Assembly: GCF_030540645.1 (NCBI RefSeq)
Contig: NZ_JAUNVV010000030.1
Location: 1-35,090, forward strand
From: Arthrobacter sp.
GTDB lineage: Bacteria > Actinomycetota > Actinomycetes > Actinomycetales > Micrococcaceae
DNA: 35,090 nt
Reading direction: 5' to 3'
The translations under genes and the position numbers were made by a program. The notes below the pieces were generated by a model. It did no database searches, had not been told where the DNA came from, and worked only from the letters and a program-made list of their open reading frames with translations. Shown here one piece after another: positions 8,536 through 17,431 of the stretch; the stretch's first letter is position 1; every line of letters begins with the position of its first letter.

Positions 8536-9510
8536 ATGGATTCCCTCGCTGCAGCACCCGGAACAGGCCCCGCCACCTCACCCCTGCCCGTCCTTCGGGC
8601 ACGCAAGTCAATGGCCAGCTTTGAAACCCTGCCCAAAGACCGCACCGTTGTCATGGGGATCTTGAATTGCACCCCCGACTCCTTCAGTGATGGTGGCGAG
8701 TACGATTCCACCGAAACGGCCATTGCCCACGGGTTGCGCATGTACTACGGCGGGGCAGACATCATCGACGTCGGCGGGGAATCCACGCGCCCAGGTGCCG
8801 AGTACGTTGACGAAGCTGAAGAGCAACGGCGCATCCTGCCGGTCATTTCGACCTTGGCCAAGGCCGGTGCGCTGGTTAGCGTTGACACCCGCCATGCCTC
8901 CACGGCTGCTTTGGCCATCGATGCAGGCGCCGGGCTGGTCAACGACGTCTCCGGCGCCAACGTCCACCCCGACATGATTGCCCTGGTTGCTGAGCGCAAG
9001 GTTCCGTATGTGTTGATGCACAGCCGCGGTGACTCACGCTCCATGGACTCGTTGACGCAGTACACGGACGTGGTTCAGGAAGTGGTGAGCGAGCTCGCCC
9101 AGGTGCGTGAAAGGTTCTATGCGGCAGGAGTTTTGCCGGAGAACCTGATTCTTGATCCCGGCATCGGTTTCTCCAAGAATGCCGATCAAAACTGGGAGTT
9201 GCTGGCAAACCTCTACCAGGTCGCTGACATGGGCAACAAAATTTTGGTGGGGACCTCACGCAAACGCTTCCTTGGCTCACTGTTGACAAGTGCAGGCAAG
9301 GCCGCGGCCCCCAAGGAACGCGACGACGCGACCTCTGCCACGACGGCTCTCATCGCTGCGCAGGGCGTGTGGGGCGTTCGGGTGCACGACGTCGGCGCGA
9401 GCCTTGATGCTGCCAAGGTTGCGGCCAGGTTGCTGCTGGGCAAGAAAAACCGTGATGCCCGGCTGCTGGCTGCCCAGGGTGACGAACTGACCGGACAGGA
9501 CGCGCAGTGA
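8536..9510 (+). CDS. folP: Dihydropteroate synthase
   Basis: Condenses 6-hydroxymethyl-dihydropterin pyrophosphate with p-aminobenzoate; this is the sulfonamide target. The protein has 324 residues. The N-terminal family motif GILNCTPDSFSDGG is at 41-54, with Cys where Val is usual after Asn44. The DVGGESTRPGA motif is at 78-88, and GTSRKRFLG near the C-terminus closes the active site. The first 35 residues are a low-complexity extension before the TIM barrel. GGAAGG, overlapping the folE stop, is the likely ribosome binding site. Its stop codon overlaps the folB start (GTGA). Confidence 0.95.
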   Translation: MDSLAAAPGTGPATSPLPVLRARKSMASFETLPKDRTVVMGILNCTPDSFSDGGEYDSTETAIAHGLRMYYGGADIIDVGGESTRPGAEYVDEAEEQRRILPVISTLAKAGALVSVDTRHASTAALAIDAGAGLVNDVSGANVHPDMIALVAERKVPYVLMHSRGDSRSMDSLTQYTDVVQEVVSELAQVRERFYAAGVLPENLILDPGIGFSKNADQNWELLANLYQVADMGNKILVGTSRKRFLGSLLTSAGKAAAPKERDDATSATTALIAAQGVWGVRVHDVGASLDAAKVAARLLLGKKNRDARLLAAQGDELTGQDAQ

Positions 9511-9893
9511 GCCGGGAGGATCTGATCACGCTCAAGGGCGTTACTGCGATTGGCTACCACGGAGTGTTTGCGCACGAAAAACGTGATGGTCAGCCGTTCA
9601 TCACCGACGCGGTTCTGCACCTTGATGTGGGTGCAGCCGCCGCAACTGACGATCTGGCACTAACGGCAAACTACGGCGCCGTGGCGGAGACCATCGTGTC
9701 CATGGTGACAGGGGACGCCTTTGACCTGATCGAAACACTGAGCGTTCGCATGGCGGAGAAGATCTTGGCGGACTACCCCGTGCTGAAAGCCGTGGAAGTC
9801 ACGGTTCACAAACCCAAGGCGCCCATCCAGGTGCCATTTGGCGATGTGAGCATCACCATTTTCAGGTCTCGTGAAAACGCGTGCGCAGCGTGA
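9507..9893 (+). CDS. folB: Dihydroneopterin aldolase
   Basis: Cleaves dihydroneopterin to 6-hydroxymethyl-dihydropterin and glycolaldehyde. At 128 residues it has the usual length. Family features are GYHGVFAHEKRDGQPF near residues 14-29, the conserved YGAVAE segment and VHKPKAPI near the C-terminus. The GTG start overlaps the folP stop by four bases, so translation is probably coupled. Confidence 0.93.
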   Translation: MSREDLITLKGVTAIGYHGVFAHEKRDGQPFITDAVLHLDVGAAAATDDLALTANYGAVAETIVSMVTGDAFDLIETLSVRMAEKILADYPVLKAVEVTVHKPKAPIQVPFGDVSITIFRSRENACAA

Positions 9894-10414
9894 GTGTTGC
9901 GCGCCCGTTGACCCGGGCCATTCTGGCGCTGGGAAGCAATCTTGGTGAGCGGGAAGGGACGTTGCAAAGCGCAGTGGCCGAGTTGGTGGATTGCCCCGAA
10001 GTGCGCTTGCTGAACGTCTCCCCGGTCATCACCACGAAACCTGTGGGCGGTCCCGTGGGCCAGCCGGACTTCCTGAACATGGTCATTGCCGTGGATACGA
10101 CACTCTCAGCCATGGAACTTTTGGTCCATTGCCAATCCGTGGAGCAGGCGCACCACCGGACTCGCGCCGTTCGCTGGGGGGCCCGCACCCTGGATGTTGA
10201 CATCATCGTTTATGGGTCCGTTGTCAGTGCTGACCCGGTCTTGACACTGCCGCACCCGCGCGCCGCGGAACGCGCCTTTGTGCTGTACCCGTGGTCACTC
10301 ATGGACCCACACGCCATGTTGGCAGGGAAGCCGGTGTCCGAGTTGGCCGCGGCCGCAGCTGACATGGCAGGCATCAGCCACGTTCAAGATGTGCCGTTGC
10401 CGCAGGCACCTTAA
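9881..10414 (+). CDS. folK: 2-amino-4-hydroxy-6-hydroxymethyldihydropteridine pyrophosphokinase
   Basis: Transfers pyrophosphate from ATP to 6-hydroxymethyl-dihydropterin, making the FolP substrate. The protein has 177 residues. It carries the N-terminal LGSNLGER motif at about 17-24 and the HPPK signature RTRAVRWGARTLDVDIIVYG with its metal-binding DVD. The GTG at 9881 overlaps folB by 13 bases. A second GTG at 9890 would give the usual GTGA overlap with the folB stop and is a real alternative, removing three residues. It is the last recognisable folate gene in the run. Confidence 0.94.
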   Translation: MRSVSVARPLTRAILALGSNLGEREGTLQSAVAELVDCPEVRLLNVSPVITTKPVGGPVGQPDFLNMVIAVDTTLSAMELLVHCQSVEQAHHRTRAVRWGARTLDVDIIVYGSVVSADPVLTLPHPRAAERAFVLYPWSLMDPHAMLAGKPVSELAAAAADMAGISHVQDVPLPQAP

Positions 10415-10510
10415 AGACGCGCCAAGAACAACCGGTGTGCGGCAATTCCAAACTGGTAAAAAACCAGTACGGTTGAATATGTAGTCCCAATTCGAATCGA
10501 TGAGGCAGCA

Positions 10511-11026
10511 ATGAAAAGCACAATGCGGACCGTCAGGCCTGCATGGTTGGCTGCCGTGGTTATTGGCACGGCCGCCATCGGGTGGGTGGCCACCGAGCTC
10601 ACCTCCCGCGGTAGGCTTGCGCTGCCGGTTTTGCCGTTCAGCTCCTTGATCACCATGGGGCTGATAGCTGTTGTCTGCCTGGTGCTGGGACTGAAGGTCC
10701 GCCGGTGGCGCGACGGCAAGCGAGACAAGGTCCTTGACCCGCTTTTGGCTGCCCGCACGGTGGTGTTGGCCCAAGCCTGCGCCTATGCCGGTGCCGTGCT
10801 GTTCGGCTGGCACGCCGGGATCCTGCTGGACCAAATCCCCACCATCGCCCTGCGCACCGACCTCGGAGTGATCTGGCAGATGGTTGCGCTCATGGCAGGA
10901 GGCGTGGTCATGGTGGTGGTGGGCGTCGTCGTGGAACGTTTTTGCAAGTTGCCGCCGGAAGACAACGAACCCACCACGAAACCGCGGACCAAGCGTGAAG
11001 GCCATGGGGAGGAAGAATTTGCGTAG
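10511..11026 (+). CDS. DUF3180 family membrane protein
   Basis: A 171-residue integral membrane protein with four predicted transmembrane helices (about 11-28, 44-62, 83-105 and 121-141) and a charged C-terminal tail rich in Lys and Glu. It matches the actinobacterial DUF3180 family, which is commonly found next to folK. GAGG lies seven bases before the ATG. The next gene overlaps its end. Function is unknown, and position alone does not make it a folate protein. A pterin or PABA transporter or a membrane-stress component are open possibilities. Confidence 0.8.
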   Translation: MKSTMRTVRPAWLAAVVIGTAAIGWVATELTSRGRLALPVLPFSSLITMGLIAVVCLVLGLKVRRWRDGKRDKVLDPLLAARTVVLAQACAYAGAVLFGWHAGILLDQIPTIALRTDLGVIWQMVALMAGGVVMVVVGVVVERFCKLPPEDNEPTTKPRTKREGHGEEEFA

Positions 11027-11540
11027 CCAACACAGCAGCGCCATCGACCCCGGGGACGTGGTGTTCCTGCGCGTATCTGAGAAGCTCATCACAGCACGCT
11101 TCGTTGAACGCGGACTGACGGGGCTGATCTTTCTAGCCATCACCACCGTGCCCCTCATCCTGCGGCTCACGGACGTGTGGAGCGGCTACCCCGCCTGGCT
11201 CGCCTGGGGCCTGCCAGCCGTCGTCGTACTTTCCATCATGTGGGAAATGATCCTCATCCCGCGTCAGGTGCGGGCCATCGGCTACGCAGAGCGCGACGAC
11301 GACCTGCTGATCCGCGGCGGCATCATGTTCCACCGCATCATGGTGGTCCCGTATGGACGCATGCAGTACGTCGACGTCACGATGGGCCCGCTGGAGCGCA
11401 TGCTGGGGCTGAGCACCATCCACCTGCACACGGCATCGCCCGGCACGAACGCAATGCTCAACGGACTGTCGGCAGCCGAAGCCGCCCGATTGCGCGAACA
11501 GCTATCAGCCCGCGGTGAGGCGAAATTGGCCGGCCTGTGA
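11019..11540 (+). CDS. PH domain-containing membrane protein (YdbS-like)
   Basis: A 173-residue protein with two hydrophobic segments (about 33-51 and 60-82), then a bacterial PH domain (bPH2) containing the typical GGIMFHRIMVVPYGRMQYV stretch. The TTG at 11019 is chosen because GGGGAGG lies six bases upstream, overlapping the end of DUF3180 by eight bases. ATG 11004 would put the ribosome binding site inside the gene. The stop overlaps the next start (GTGA). Paired small and large PH proteins resemble YdbS/YdbT of Bacillus, which have been linked to antimicrobial resistance. The role here is not known. Confidence 0.78.
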   Translation: MRSQHSSAIDPGDVVFLRVSEKLITARFVERGLTGLIFLAITTVPLILRLTDVWSGYPAWLAWGLPAVVVLSIMWEMILIPRQVRAIGYAERDDDLLIRGGIMFHRIMVVPYGRMQYVDVTMGPLERMLGLSTIHLHTASPGTNAMLNGLSAAEAARLREQLSARGEAKLAGL

Positions 11541-13108
11541 AAGATGAAGGTGTGAACGGGGATATGGCCCAAGAGCAGTCCGGGGCCAACGTGGGCTTCC
11601 ACACCGACGACGAACACACCTGGCACCGTGTGCACCCGGTTTCCCCGCTGGTTCGTGGCTGGGTCGCCGTGGCCGCCGTGGTGTTCATCTTTGGCCGCAA
11701 CTCCCTTGAAAGCGTCTTTTCCGGCGGCTGGGACGGCAACCCCGGTTCCCTGGCGCAGACCGCAGGCGCCCCGGCACTTGTCATCCTCGCAGTGGTGGGC
11801 GCCGCCGTCGTCATTTTTGGGCTGGCCTTTTTCCTGTCCTGGCGGTTCACGCGCTACCAGGTCACCGACGAGCACGTGCACATCAACTCGGGTGTTGTAT
11901 TCAGGCAACAGCGCAGAGCTCGTATCGACAGGGTTCAGGCGATTGACGTGGTTCAGCCGTTGGTTGCGCGCGTTTTTGGGCTTGCCGAGCTGAAGTTTGA
12001 AGTGGCCGACGGCGGGAAGTCGGCGCTGAAACTTTCCTTTCTTAAGCTGGGGGAGGCACAGCGGCTGCGGGCAGCCATTCTTGCCAGGGCGTCGGGGGCC
12101 GTAGCTGACCCTGCCTCGCCGGGGCAGGTGCACGAGGCGCCGGAAACGCATGTCCTGGCGCTGAAACCGGGCCGGATCATTGCTGCGGCGTTCCTTGGCA
12201 GTACAACGATTTTTGCTCTGTGCGTGGTGGTGGCCGGAGTGGTGGCGGTGCGCTGGAGCGGAGAACCAGCCATCCTGGTGGCAGGGGTTCCGATCTTTAT
12301 CGGCGTTGGCGCCAGCTACTGGAAAACCATCACAGGGGACTTCAACTTTCGTGTGGCCCTTTCCCCCGACGGTGTGCGGCTGTACTACGGCATGCTCGAG
12401 ACCCGTGCGCAGACCATCCCCCCTGGAAGAGTCCAAGCGGTGGGTATCAGCCAGGGCCCATTGTGGCGACTCCTTGGCTGGTACCGGGTACACATCAATG
12501 TGGCAGGGTACGGCGCGGATTCCTCCGGTCATGGATCCCGCACCGTGCTGCTTCCGGTGGGCACCCTTGATGAAGTCATGGCCGTGTTGGGCCTGGTCTT
12601 CCCGGATCCCGGAGTGGAAAATCCGTTTGCCGTGTTTATCGCAGGGCTGCGAGGTCCCGGGAACGCGGAAGGATTCGTCCACTCACCGCGCTCGGCTCGG
12701 TGGATCGACCCCCTTGCCTGGCGCCACAATGCGTTCCGTGCCACCGACACGGCCCTGCTCTGCCGACACGGTGTGATTTTCCGCAACCTTCAGGTGGTGC
12801 CCCATGAACGCACCCAGTCGCTGAGACTGCGCCAAGGACCGCTCATGGCGGCTTTGGGGCTGGTGGACTTCGAACTGCACTCAACCGTAGGACCCGTGCG
12901 TCCGCTGGTGCACCACTTGTCCGTGGAGAACGGGAAGCGGCTGTTCGCTGAACAAGCCGCACGCGCCGCCACGGCCCGCCGTATCCATCGCAAGGAAAAA
13001 TGGCTGGCGCCGGACGCTGGCCCCGTAATCGAGCCTGCCCCGTCGGTGATCGATCCCGTCCAGACCCCGCAACAACAACCCACACAGGAGCAAGATCATG
13101 GCGATTAA
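11537..13108 (+). CDS. PH domain-containing membrane protein (YdbT-like)
   Basis: A 523-residue protein with three bPH2-like domains at about 104-183, 269-350 and 402-476. Each is introduced by a short loop of the type GVVFRQQRRARIDRVQAI or GVIFRNLQVVPHERTQSL. Transmembrane pairs lie at about 41-54 with 80-101 and at 214-237 with 245-262. The GTG overlaps the upstream stop by four bases. ATG 11564 with GGGGAT before it is an alternative start. It forms a pair with the smaller PH protein, like YdbS/YdbT. The C-terminus overlaps the next gene by 11 bases. Function is unknown. Confidence 0.78.
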   Translation: MKDEGVNGDMAQEQSGANVGFHTDDEHTWHRVHPVSPLVRGWVAVAAVVFIFGRNSLESVFSGGWDGNPGSLAQTAGAPALVILAVVGAAVVIFGLAFFLSWRFTRYQVTDEHVHINSGVVFRQQRRARIDRVQAIDVVQPLVARVFGLAELKFEVADGGKSALKLSFLKLGEAQRLRAAILARASGAVADPASPGQVHEAPETHVLALKPGRIIAAAFLGSTTIFALCVVVAGVVAVRWSGEPAILVAGVPIFIGVGASYWKTITGDFNFRVALSPDGVRLYYGMLETRAQTIPPGRVQAVGISQGPLWRLLGWYRVHINVAGYGADSSGHGSRTVLLPVGTLDEVMAVLGLVFPDPGVENPFAVFIAGLRGPGNAEGFVHSPRSARWIDPLAWRHNAFRATDTALLCRHGVIFRNLQVVPHERTQSLRLRQGPLMAALGLVDFELHSTVGPVRPLVHHLSVENGKRLFAEQAARAATARRIHRKEKWLAPDAGPVIEPAPSVIDPVQTPQQQPTQEQDHGD

Positions 13109-14024
13109 GCCGGGCCGACTGGGTATCGGAATTATTGGTGCCGGCAAGGTCGGCGCCGTCCTTGGTGCCGCCCTGCGCGCGTGCGGGCACGCCGTCGTCG
13201 GGGTTTCCGCCGTCTCCGAGGCCTCCAGGGAACGTGCTGAGCTCCTGCTGCCGGGAGTTCCCGTCCTTGAAGTGTCGGACATTGTGGAAAGGGCCGAACT
13301 GGTCCTGCTTGCCGTCCCGGATGACGTGTTGCCTGAGTTGGTCTCCGGGTTGGGCTCGATGGGCGCGTGGCAGGTGGGGCAGTTGGTGGCCCACACCTCC
13401 GGGCGCTTCGGTACCGGCGTGCTGGCCCCGGTCAAGGCTGCTGGGGGAATTCCGCTGGCCCTGCACCCGGCCATGACGTTCACCGGCATGAGCCTTGATT
13501 TGTCCCGGCTCACCGACTGCTGCTTCGGCGTCACGGCCGAGCCTGCCATGCTGCCCATTGCCCAGGCCCTGGTGGTGGAGATGGGCGCGGAACCGGTGGT
13601 CATTGCGGAGGCCGACCGTGTCCTGTACCACGCGGCCCTGGCCCATTCGGCAAACCACCTCGTCACACTCGTGGCGCAGGCGGCCCAAATTCTCGGTGAC
13701 ATTGGCGTGGAATCACCCCACCAAGTGCTGGGCCCGCTGCTGCGTGCCTCCTTGGAAAACGCGCTCACGTCGGGGGAGTCGGCACTCACGGGCCCGGTGG
13801 CCCGCGGTGATGCCGGCACGGTGGCCGCCCATTCCGCTGCCCTGCGCGAGCACTCCCTGGACACGGGGTCCGCAGATGTCCTTGAAGCCTATTTGGCCAT
13901 GTCAGCGGCAACTGCCACCCGGGCTGCGCGCCGTAGGATGCTTTCCGCCGAGGCATACCTGAGTGTTCAGGCTGCCCTGGCCAACGACGACGGCGAAGCC
14001 CCCAAGGCGTCCAACGGCGCCTAA
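13098..14024 (+). CDS. Rossmann-like/DUF2520 protein, candidate ketopantoate reductase (PanG type)
   Basis: A 308-residue protein with an N-terminal dinucleotide-binding fold: GIIGAGKVGA at about 11-20, then LVLLAVPDDVL. The C-terminal helical DUF2520 domain contains LHPAMTF and the ADRVLYHAALAHSANHLV stretch. The build is that of 6-phosphogluconate-dehydrogenase-like enzymes such as ketopantoate reductase. As I recall, PanG ketopantoate reductases of Francisella and some Firmicutes belong to this Rossmann/DUF2520 group. It sits 56 bases before panC, which fits the same pathway. AGGAG lies six bases before the ATG. The enzyme activity is an inference. Confidence 0.75.
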   Translation: MAIKPGRLGIGIIGAGKVGAVLGAALRACGHAVVGVSAVSEASRERAELLLPGVPVLEVSDIVERAELVLLAVPDDVLPELVSGLGSMGAWQVGQLVAHTSGRFGTGVLAPVKAAGGIPLALHPAMTFTGMSLDLSRLTDCCFGVTAEPAMLPIAQALVVEMGAEPVVIAEADRVLYHAALAHSANHLVTLVAQAAQILGDIGVESPHQVLGPLLRASLENALTSGESALTGPVARGDAGTVAAHSAALREHSLDTGSADVLEAYLAMSAATATRAARRRMLSAEAYLSVQAALANDDGEAPKASNGA

Positions 14025-14080
14025 GGTTGAGCTAGTCCAGGTGACGGCGTGAGTGATAAGAACAAAGAGAGCGGAAGACC

Positions 14081-15034
14081 ATGAGCATTGCATTGGTGAG
14101 CAGCATTGCCGAGCTACAGGCTGCAACGGCGGCCTTGCTGCGACAGCGTGCCGCGCAGGAGACGGTCCCTGGTGAAGCCGCCAGTCAGCGGAAACCCGCC
14201 GGGACGTTGGGGCTCGTGCCCACCATGGGTGCCCTCCACGCCGGGCACGCTGAGCTTGCCCGGGCCGCCGTCGCAGAAAACTCCGTGGTGGTGGCCACCG
14301 TCTTCATCAACCCATTGCAATTCGGTGACCCTGAGGACCTGGCCCGCTACCCCCGCAGCACTGATGCGGATTTGGCACTGCTGGAGCAGGCCGGCGTTGA
14401 TTTCATGTTCGCCCCTGATGTGGCGCAAATGTACCCGAACGGAGAGCCGTCCGTCAGGATCACGGCCGGCAAGGCGGGGGAAATGTATGAGGGCGCCTCG
14501 CGTCCGGGACACTTTGACGGGGCCTTGACCGTCGTCGCCAAACTGCTGCACGTCGGCATGCCGGAGACTGGATTGGCTGCGCCCGACACTGCCGGCCGAC
14601 CCTCCTACCGGGCCTACTTCGGCCAGAAGGACGCCCAACAACTGGCCCTTGTCCGTGCCATGGTGGCGGAGTTGAACTTTCCGGTGGAAATTGTGGCCGT
14701 GCCGATCGTCAGGGACGAAGACGGCTTGGCACTGTCGAGCCGCAACCGCTTCCTGTCCGCCGAGGAGCGCGACTCTGCCCTAGTTCTTTCCCGTGCACTG
14801 CGGCTGCTCAAGAGGCGCGCGGACGCTCACGAACCCCTCGACACGGCTTCTGCTGAAGAGCTGGTGCGCAGCGCCCCCGGCGTGGAACTGGACTACCTGG
14901 AAGTGGTGGACCCGCGAACCCTGGCCGTACGGGCTGAAAACTGCCAGGACACCCCCTTCACCGGCGAAGCGTTGGTGCTCATCGCGGCGAAGGTGGGGCC
15001 GGTGCGCCTCATCGACAACATGCTGCTCGGGTAG
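14081..15034 (+). CDS. panC: Pantothenate synthetase (pantoate-beta-alanine ligase)
   Basis: Joins pantoate and beta-alanine with ATP to form pantothenate, the precursor of coenzyme A. The 317-residue protein has the nucleotidyltransferase motifs [10 protein letters not shown] at about 47-56 (the two His bind ATP), FGQKDAQQ and [10 protein letters not shown] proline- and glutamine-containing loop of about 15 residues (26-40) precedes the first strand. AGCGGAAG lies just before the ATG. It ends 13 bases from the convergent ribokinase gene. No panD or panB is visible in this window. Confidence 0.95.
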   Translation: MSIALVSSIAELQAATAALLRQRAAQETVPGEAASQRKPAGTLGLVPTMGALHAGHAELARAAVAENSVVVATVFINPLQFGDPEDLARYPRSTDADLALLEQAGVDFMFAPDVAQMYPNGEPSVRITAGKAGEMYEGASRPGHFDGALTVVAKLLHVGMPETGLAAPDTAGRPSYRAYFGQKDAQQLALVRAMVAELNFPVEIVAVPIVRDEDGLALSSRNRFLSAEERDSALVLSRALRLLKRRADAHEPLDTASAEELVRSAPGVELDYLEVVDPRTLAVRAENCQDTPFTGEALVLIAAKVGPVRLIDNMLLG

Positions 15035-15047
15035 TGCACTCCACCGC

Positions 15048-16010
15048 TTACCCGGCCGCCTCAACTTCAGCTGCGCTCGGGTAGGCGGCTTGGGTTCCCT
15101 TTTTGGTGGTGGCCAGTGCTGCCGCCACGGACGCATAGCGGGCAGCCTCCACCAAGGAATCGCCAGCAGCCAGGCGTGCTGCGACCGAACCGGTGAACGC
15201 GTCCCCGGCACCTGTCGTGTCCACGGCGTTCACCTTTGTGGGAGCGATCCACACCGCCGGCTCGTCAGTGTTGGTCGAATCAAGCACCATAGAGCCGGCA
15301 GAACCCAGCGTCACCAGGACCTTGGCCAGGCCACGGCCGGCAAATTGTTCCACCGCAGCCAACCAATCGGAGGCAGGTGCGTCGGAGGATGGCATGGCCC
15401 GCCCGCCAAGAAACTGTGAGGCTTCGTGGGAGTTGACGAGCAGCACGCCCGTCAGGCGGGCCAGTTTTTCCGCGATCGTGGCGTAAGGGGACAGGTTGAG
15501 CAGCACTGTTGCACCGGCGTCGGCCCCGGCCTGCGCTGCAGCAAGGACCGTCTCCGGAGGAACTTCCAAGCACAGGCAGACGACGCCGGCACCTTCGAAC
15601 AAGGCGGGGTCAATGGCGTTGGCGGTCAGGGTGCCGTTGGCGCCAGCGGAGATGATGATGCTGTTCTCGCCGCTGTCCTCCACCGAAATGACCGCGACTC
15701 CCGTTGGCTCCTCGACGCGGCGGACATGGCTGACGTCCACGCCAGCGCCGGACGTGGACGCAAGCAACATGTCACCGTTTGGGTCATTGCCCACTGCGCC
15801 GATCAGCATTACGTTTCCGCCCAGCCTGCCAGCAGCTACGGCTTGGTTTGCGCTCTTACCACCCGGGTTGACGGCGAAGGAGCTGCCGTGGAGCGTCTCG
15901 CCAGGTAGGGGCAGGCGCTCGCAGTAGATGGTCAGATCGGCGTTGAGTGAACCCGCCACAACAATCCGCCGTGGGGTATCCCGTGTACCCGGTGTTTCCT
16001 GGCTGCTCAT
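15048..16010 (-). CDS. rbsK: Ribokinase (PfkB family)
   Basis: Phosphorylates D-ribose to ribose 5-phosphate. The 320-residue protein carries both PfkB signatures: NPGGKSANQA at about 48-57 and the catalytic DTTGAGDAFTG at 264-274, where the last Asp is the base. The first motif has Ser where ribokinases usually have Gly (GGKGANQ). The start overlaps the stop of the upstream MFS gene by four bases. In this operon it would capture ribose released by the nucleoside hydrolase. Another sugar or nucleoside kinase of the same family is possible. Confidence 0.88.
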   Translation of the reverse strand: MSSQETPGTRDTPRRIVVAGSLNADLTIYCERLPLPGETLHGSSFAVNPGGKSANQAVAAGRLGGNVMLIGAVGNDPNGDMLLASTSGAGVDVSHVRRVEEPTGVAVISVEDSGENSIIISAGANGTLTANAIDPALFEGAGVVCLCLEVPPETVLAAAQAGADAGATVLLNLSPYATIAEKLARLTGVLLVNSHEASQFLGGRAMPSSDAPASDWLAAVEQFAGRGLAKVLVTLGSAGSMVLDSTNTDEPAVWIAPTKVNAVDTTGAGDAFTGSVAARLAAGDSLVEAARYASVAAALATTKKGTQAAYPSAAEVEAAG

Positions 16011-17431
16011 GCTGCCACCTCTGCGCTGACCGGCTTGGGGATAAGAGTTGAGGCCAGCAGGGCCAGTGCGGTCACTACCAATGCCACGACCACCACCGTG
16101 GTGTAGGACGCGACCACACCCGAGGACGTGGTGGCAACCAGAATGGCAGGCAGCACCAGGAAGCTCAGCCCGGCGCCAAGGTTGAAGGCTCCGGCGTTCA
16201 TGCCTGGCAGGAAACCCGGGTTGCCTTCGGGGGAGTGAACCACGCCCAGGCCATTGAGCATGATGTTGACTGTTCCGGCGTACATGATGCCCAACAGTAC
16301 GGCACCGGTGATCATCAGCGGCAGGCTGTGCAGGCCGAAGAAGCCGATTACCGCCAAAGCCACAATGGATCCGGCCAGGCCGATCCGCAGCACGCGTGTG
16401 TAGCCGAACACGGGTGCCAGCCGCCCGCTGAAGGGTCCGAACAGCCAGCCAAGCAGCGCATACGGAGTCAAAATCAGCAGCGCCATCTCAGTAGCACCGA
16501 GGCCGAACCCTGGGTCCGCGGCCTGCACAAATGCCGGCACGATCCCGTTGATGACGGCGAAGATGCCGGTCATGGCCAAGGTCGTGGTCAGCAGCGTGGC
16601 CCAGGTGGCGCGCTGGCGCAGGTGCCTGATTTCCACCATGGGGTGCCTGGAGCGCTGCTGTGTCTTCCAGAACAAGACGAATGCGACGGCGGCGAGCACG
16701 GCCAGTGCGATCGTGATCATCAGCGTGCCACCGGAGAATGCACCGAGCAGTGCGGTGGCCTCGTTGAGCGCCGTCAGCAGCGCACCGACGGCCACAACGA
16801 TGAACAGCACGCCCCACCAGTCCATTTGCGTTCCGGCGCTGGGCTTCGACTCACGGGCGAGGAAGACAATTAGTAGTGCGGCGATCACACCAAGGACCAC
16901 CATGAGCCAGAAAATACTCCGGAAACCGTAGTTCTGTGCCATGAAGCCGCCCACAAATGAGTCGATTCCGGCGATGCCGCCGTTGACCGCCGTGAGCAGG
17001 CCCATCAGGGCGCCGTATTTCTTTGCGTCGCTGACTTCTGAGCGCAGCATGATCAAGGCCAGCGGCACGGTGGGCCCGCTGACACCTTGGATGATGCGTC
17101 CCACGAACAGCCAGGAAACGTCGGGGGCGACGGCTGAGATGATGGAGCCTGCCGCCATCAGCAGCATCATGCCGACAAGCACTTTCTTACGTCCGATGAT
17201 GTCGCTGAGCCGTGGCAGAAACAGCGAGAACAGGGCCGCAGCCGTGAAGAACCAGGTCTGCGACAAACCGATCATGGCCTGATCGGTGTTCAGTTCCTCG
17301 CCCATGATGACCAGGGCGGGGCTGAGCATGGAAGCATTGAGCTGGAACGCGATGCAGGCGGTCAGCAGGGCCGTCATCAGCGCTGTGACGCTCGCCGCCT
17401 TCGACGTCGTGTTTGTCCCGATCCTGCTCAC
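16007..17431 (-). CDS. MFS permease, predicted nucleoside or ribose transporter
   Basis: A 474-residue major facilitator protein with about 14 hydrophobic segments. Between segments 2 and 3 it has the family loop LPRLSDIIGRKKVLVG, and further along FVGRIIQGVSGPTVPLALIML. It resembles the 14-helix DHA2 drug/H+ antiporter type, so an export annotation is likely to be assigned automatically. Its overlap by four bases with both nucleoside hydrolase (upstream) and ribokinase (downstream) argues instead for import of a nucleoside. The GTG start lies in the GTGA overlap. Substrate is inferred only from context. Confidence 0.82.
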   Translation of the reverse strand: MSRIGTNTTSKAASVTALMTALLTACIAFQLNASMLSPALVIMGEELNTDQAMIGLSQTWFFTAAALFSLFLPRLSDIIGRKKVLVGMMLLMAAGSIISAVAPDVSWLFVGRIIQGVSGPTVPLALIMLRSEVSDAKKYGALMGLLTAVNGGIAGIDSFVGGFMAQNYGFRSIFWLMVVLGVIAALLIVFLARESKPSAGTQMDWWGVLFIVVAVGALLTALNEATALLGAFSGGTLMITIALAVLAAVAFVLFWKTQQRSRHPMVEIRHLRQRATWATLLTTTLAMTGIFAVINGIVPAFVQAADPGFGLGATEMALLILTPYALLGWLFGPFSGRLAPVFGYTRVLRIGLAGSIVALAVIGFFGLHSLPLMITGAVLLGIMYAGTVNIMLNGLGVVHSPEGNPGFLPGMNAGAFNLGAGLSFLVLPAILVATTSSGVVASYTTVVVVALVVTALALLASTLIPKPVSAEVAA

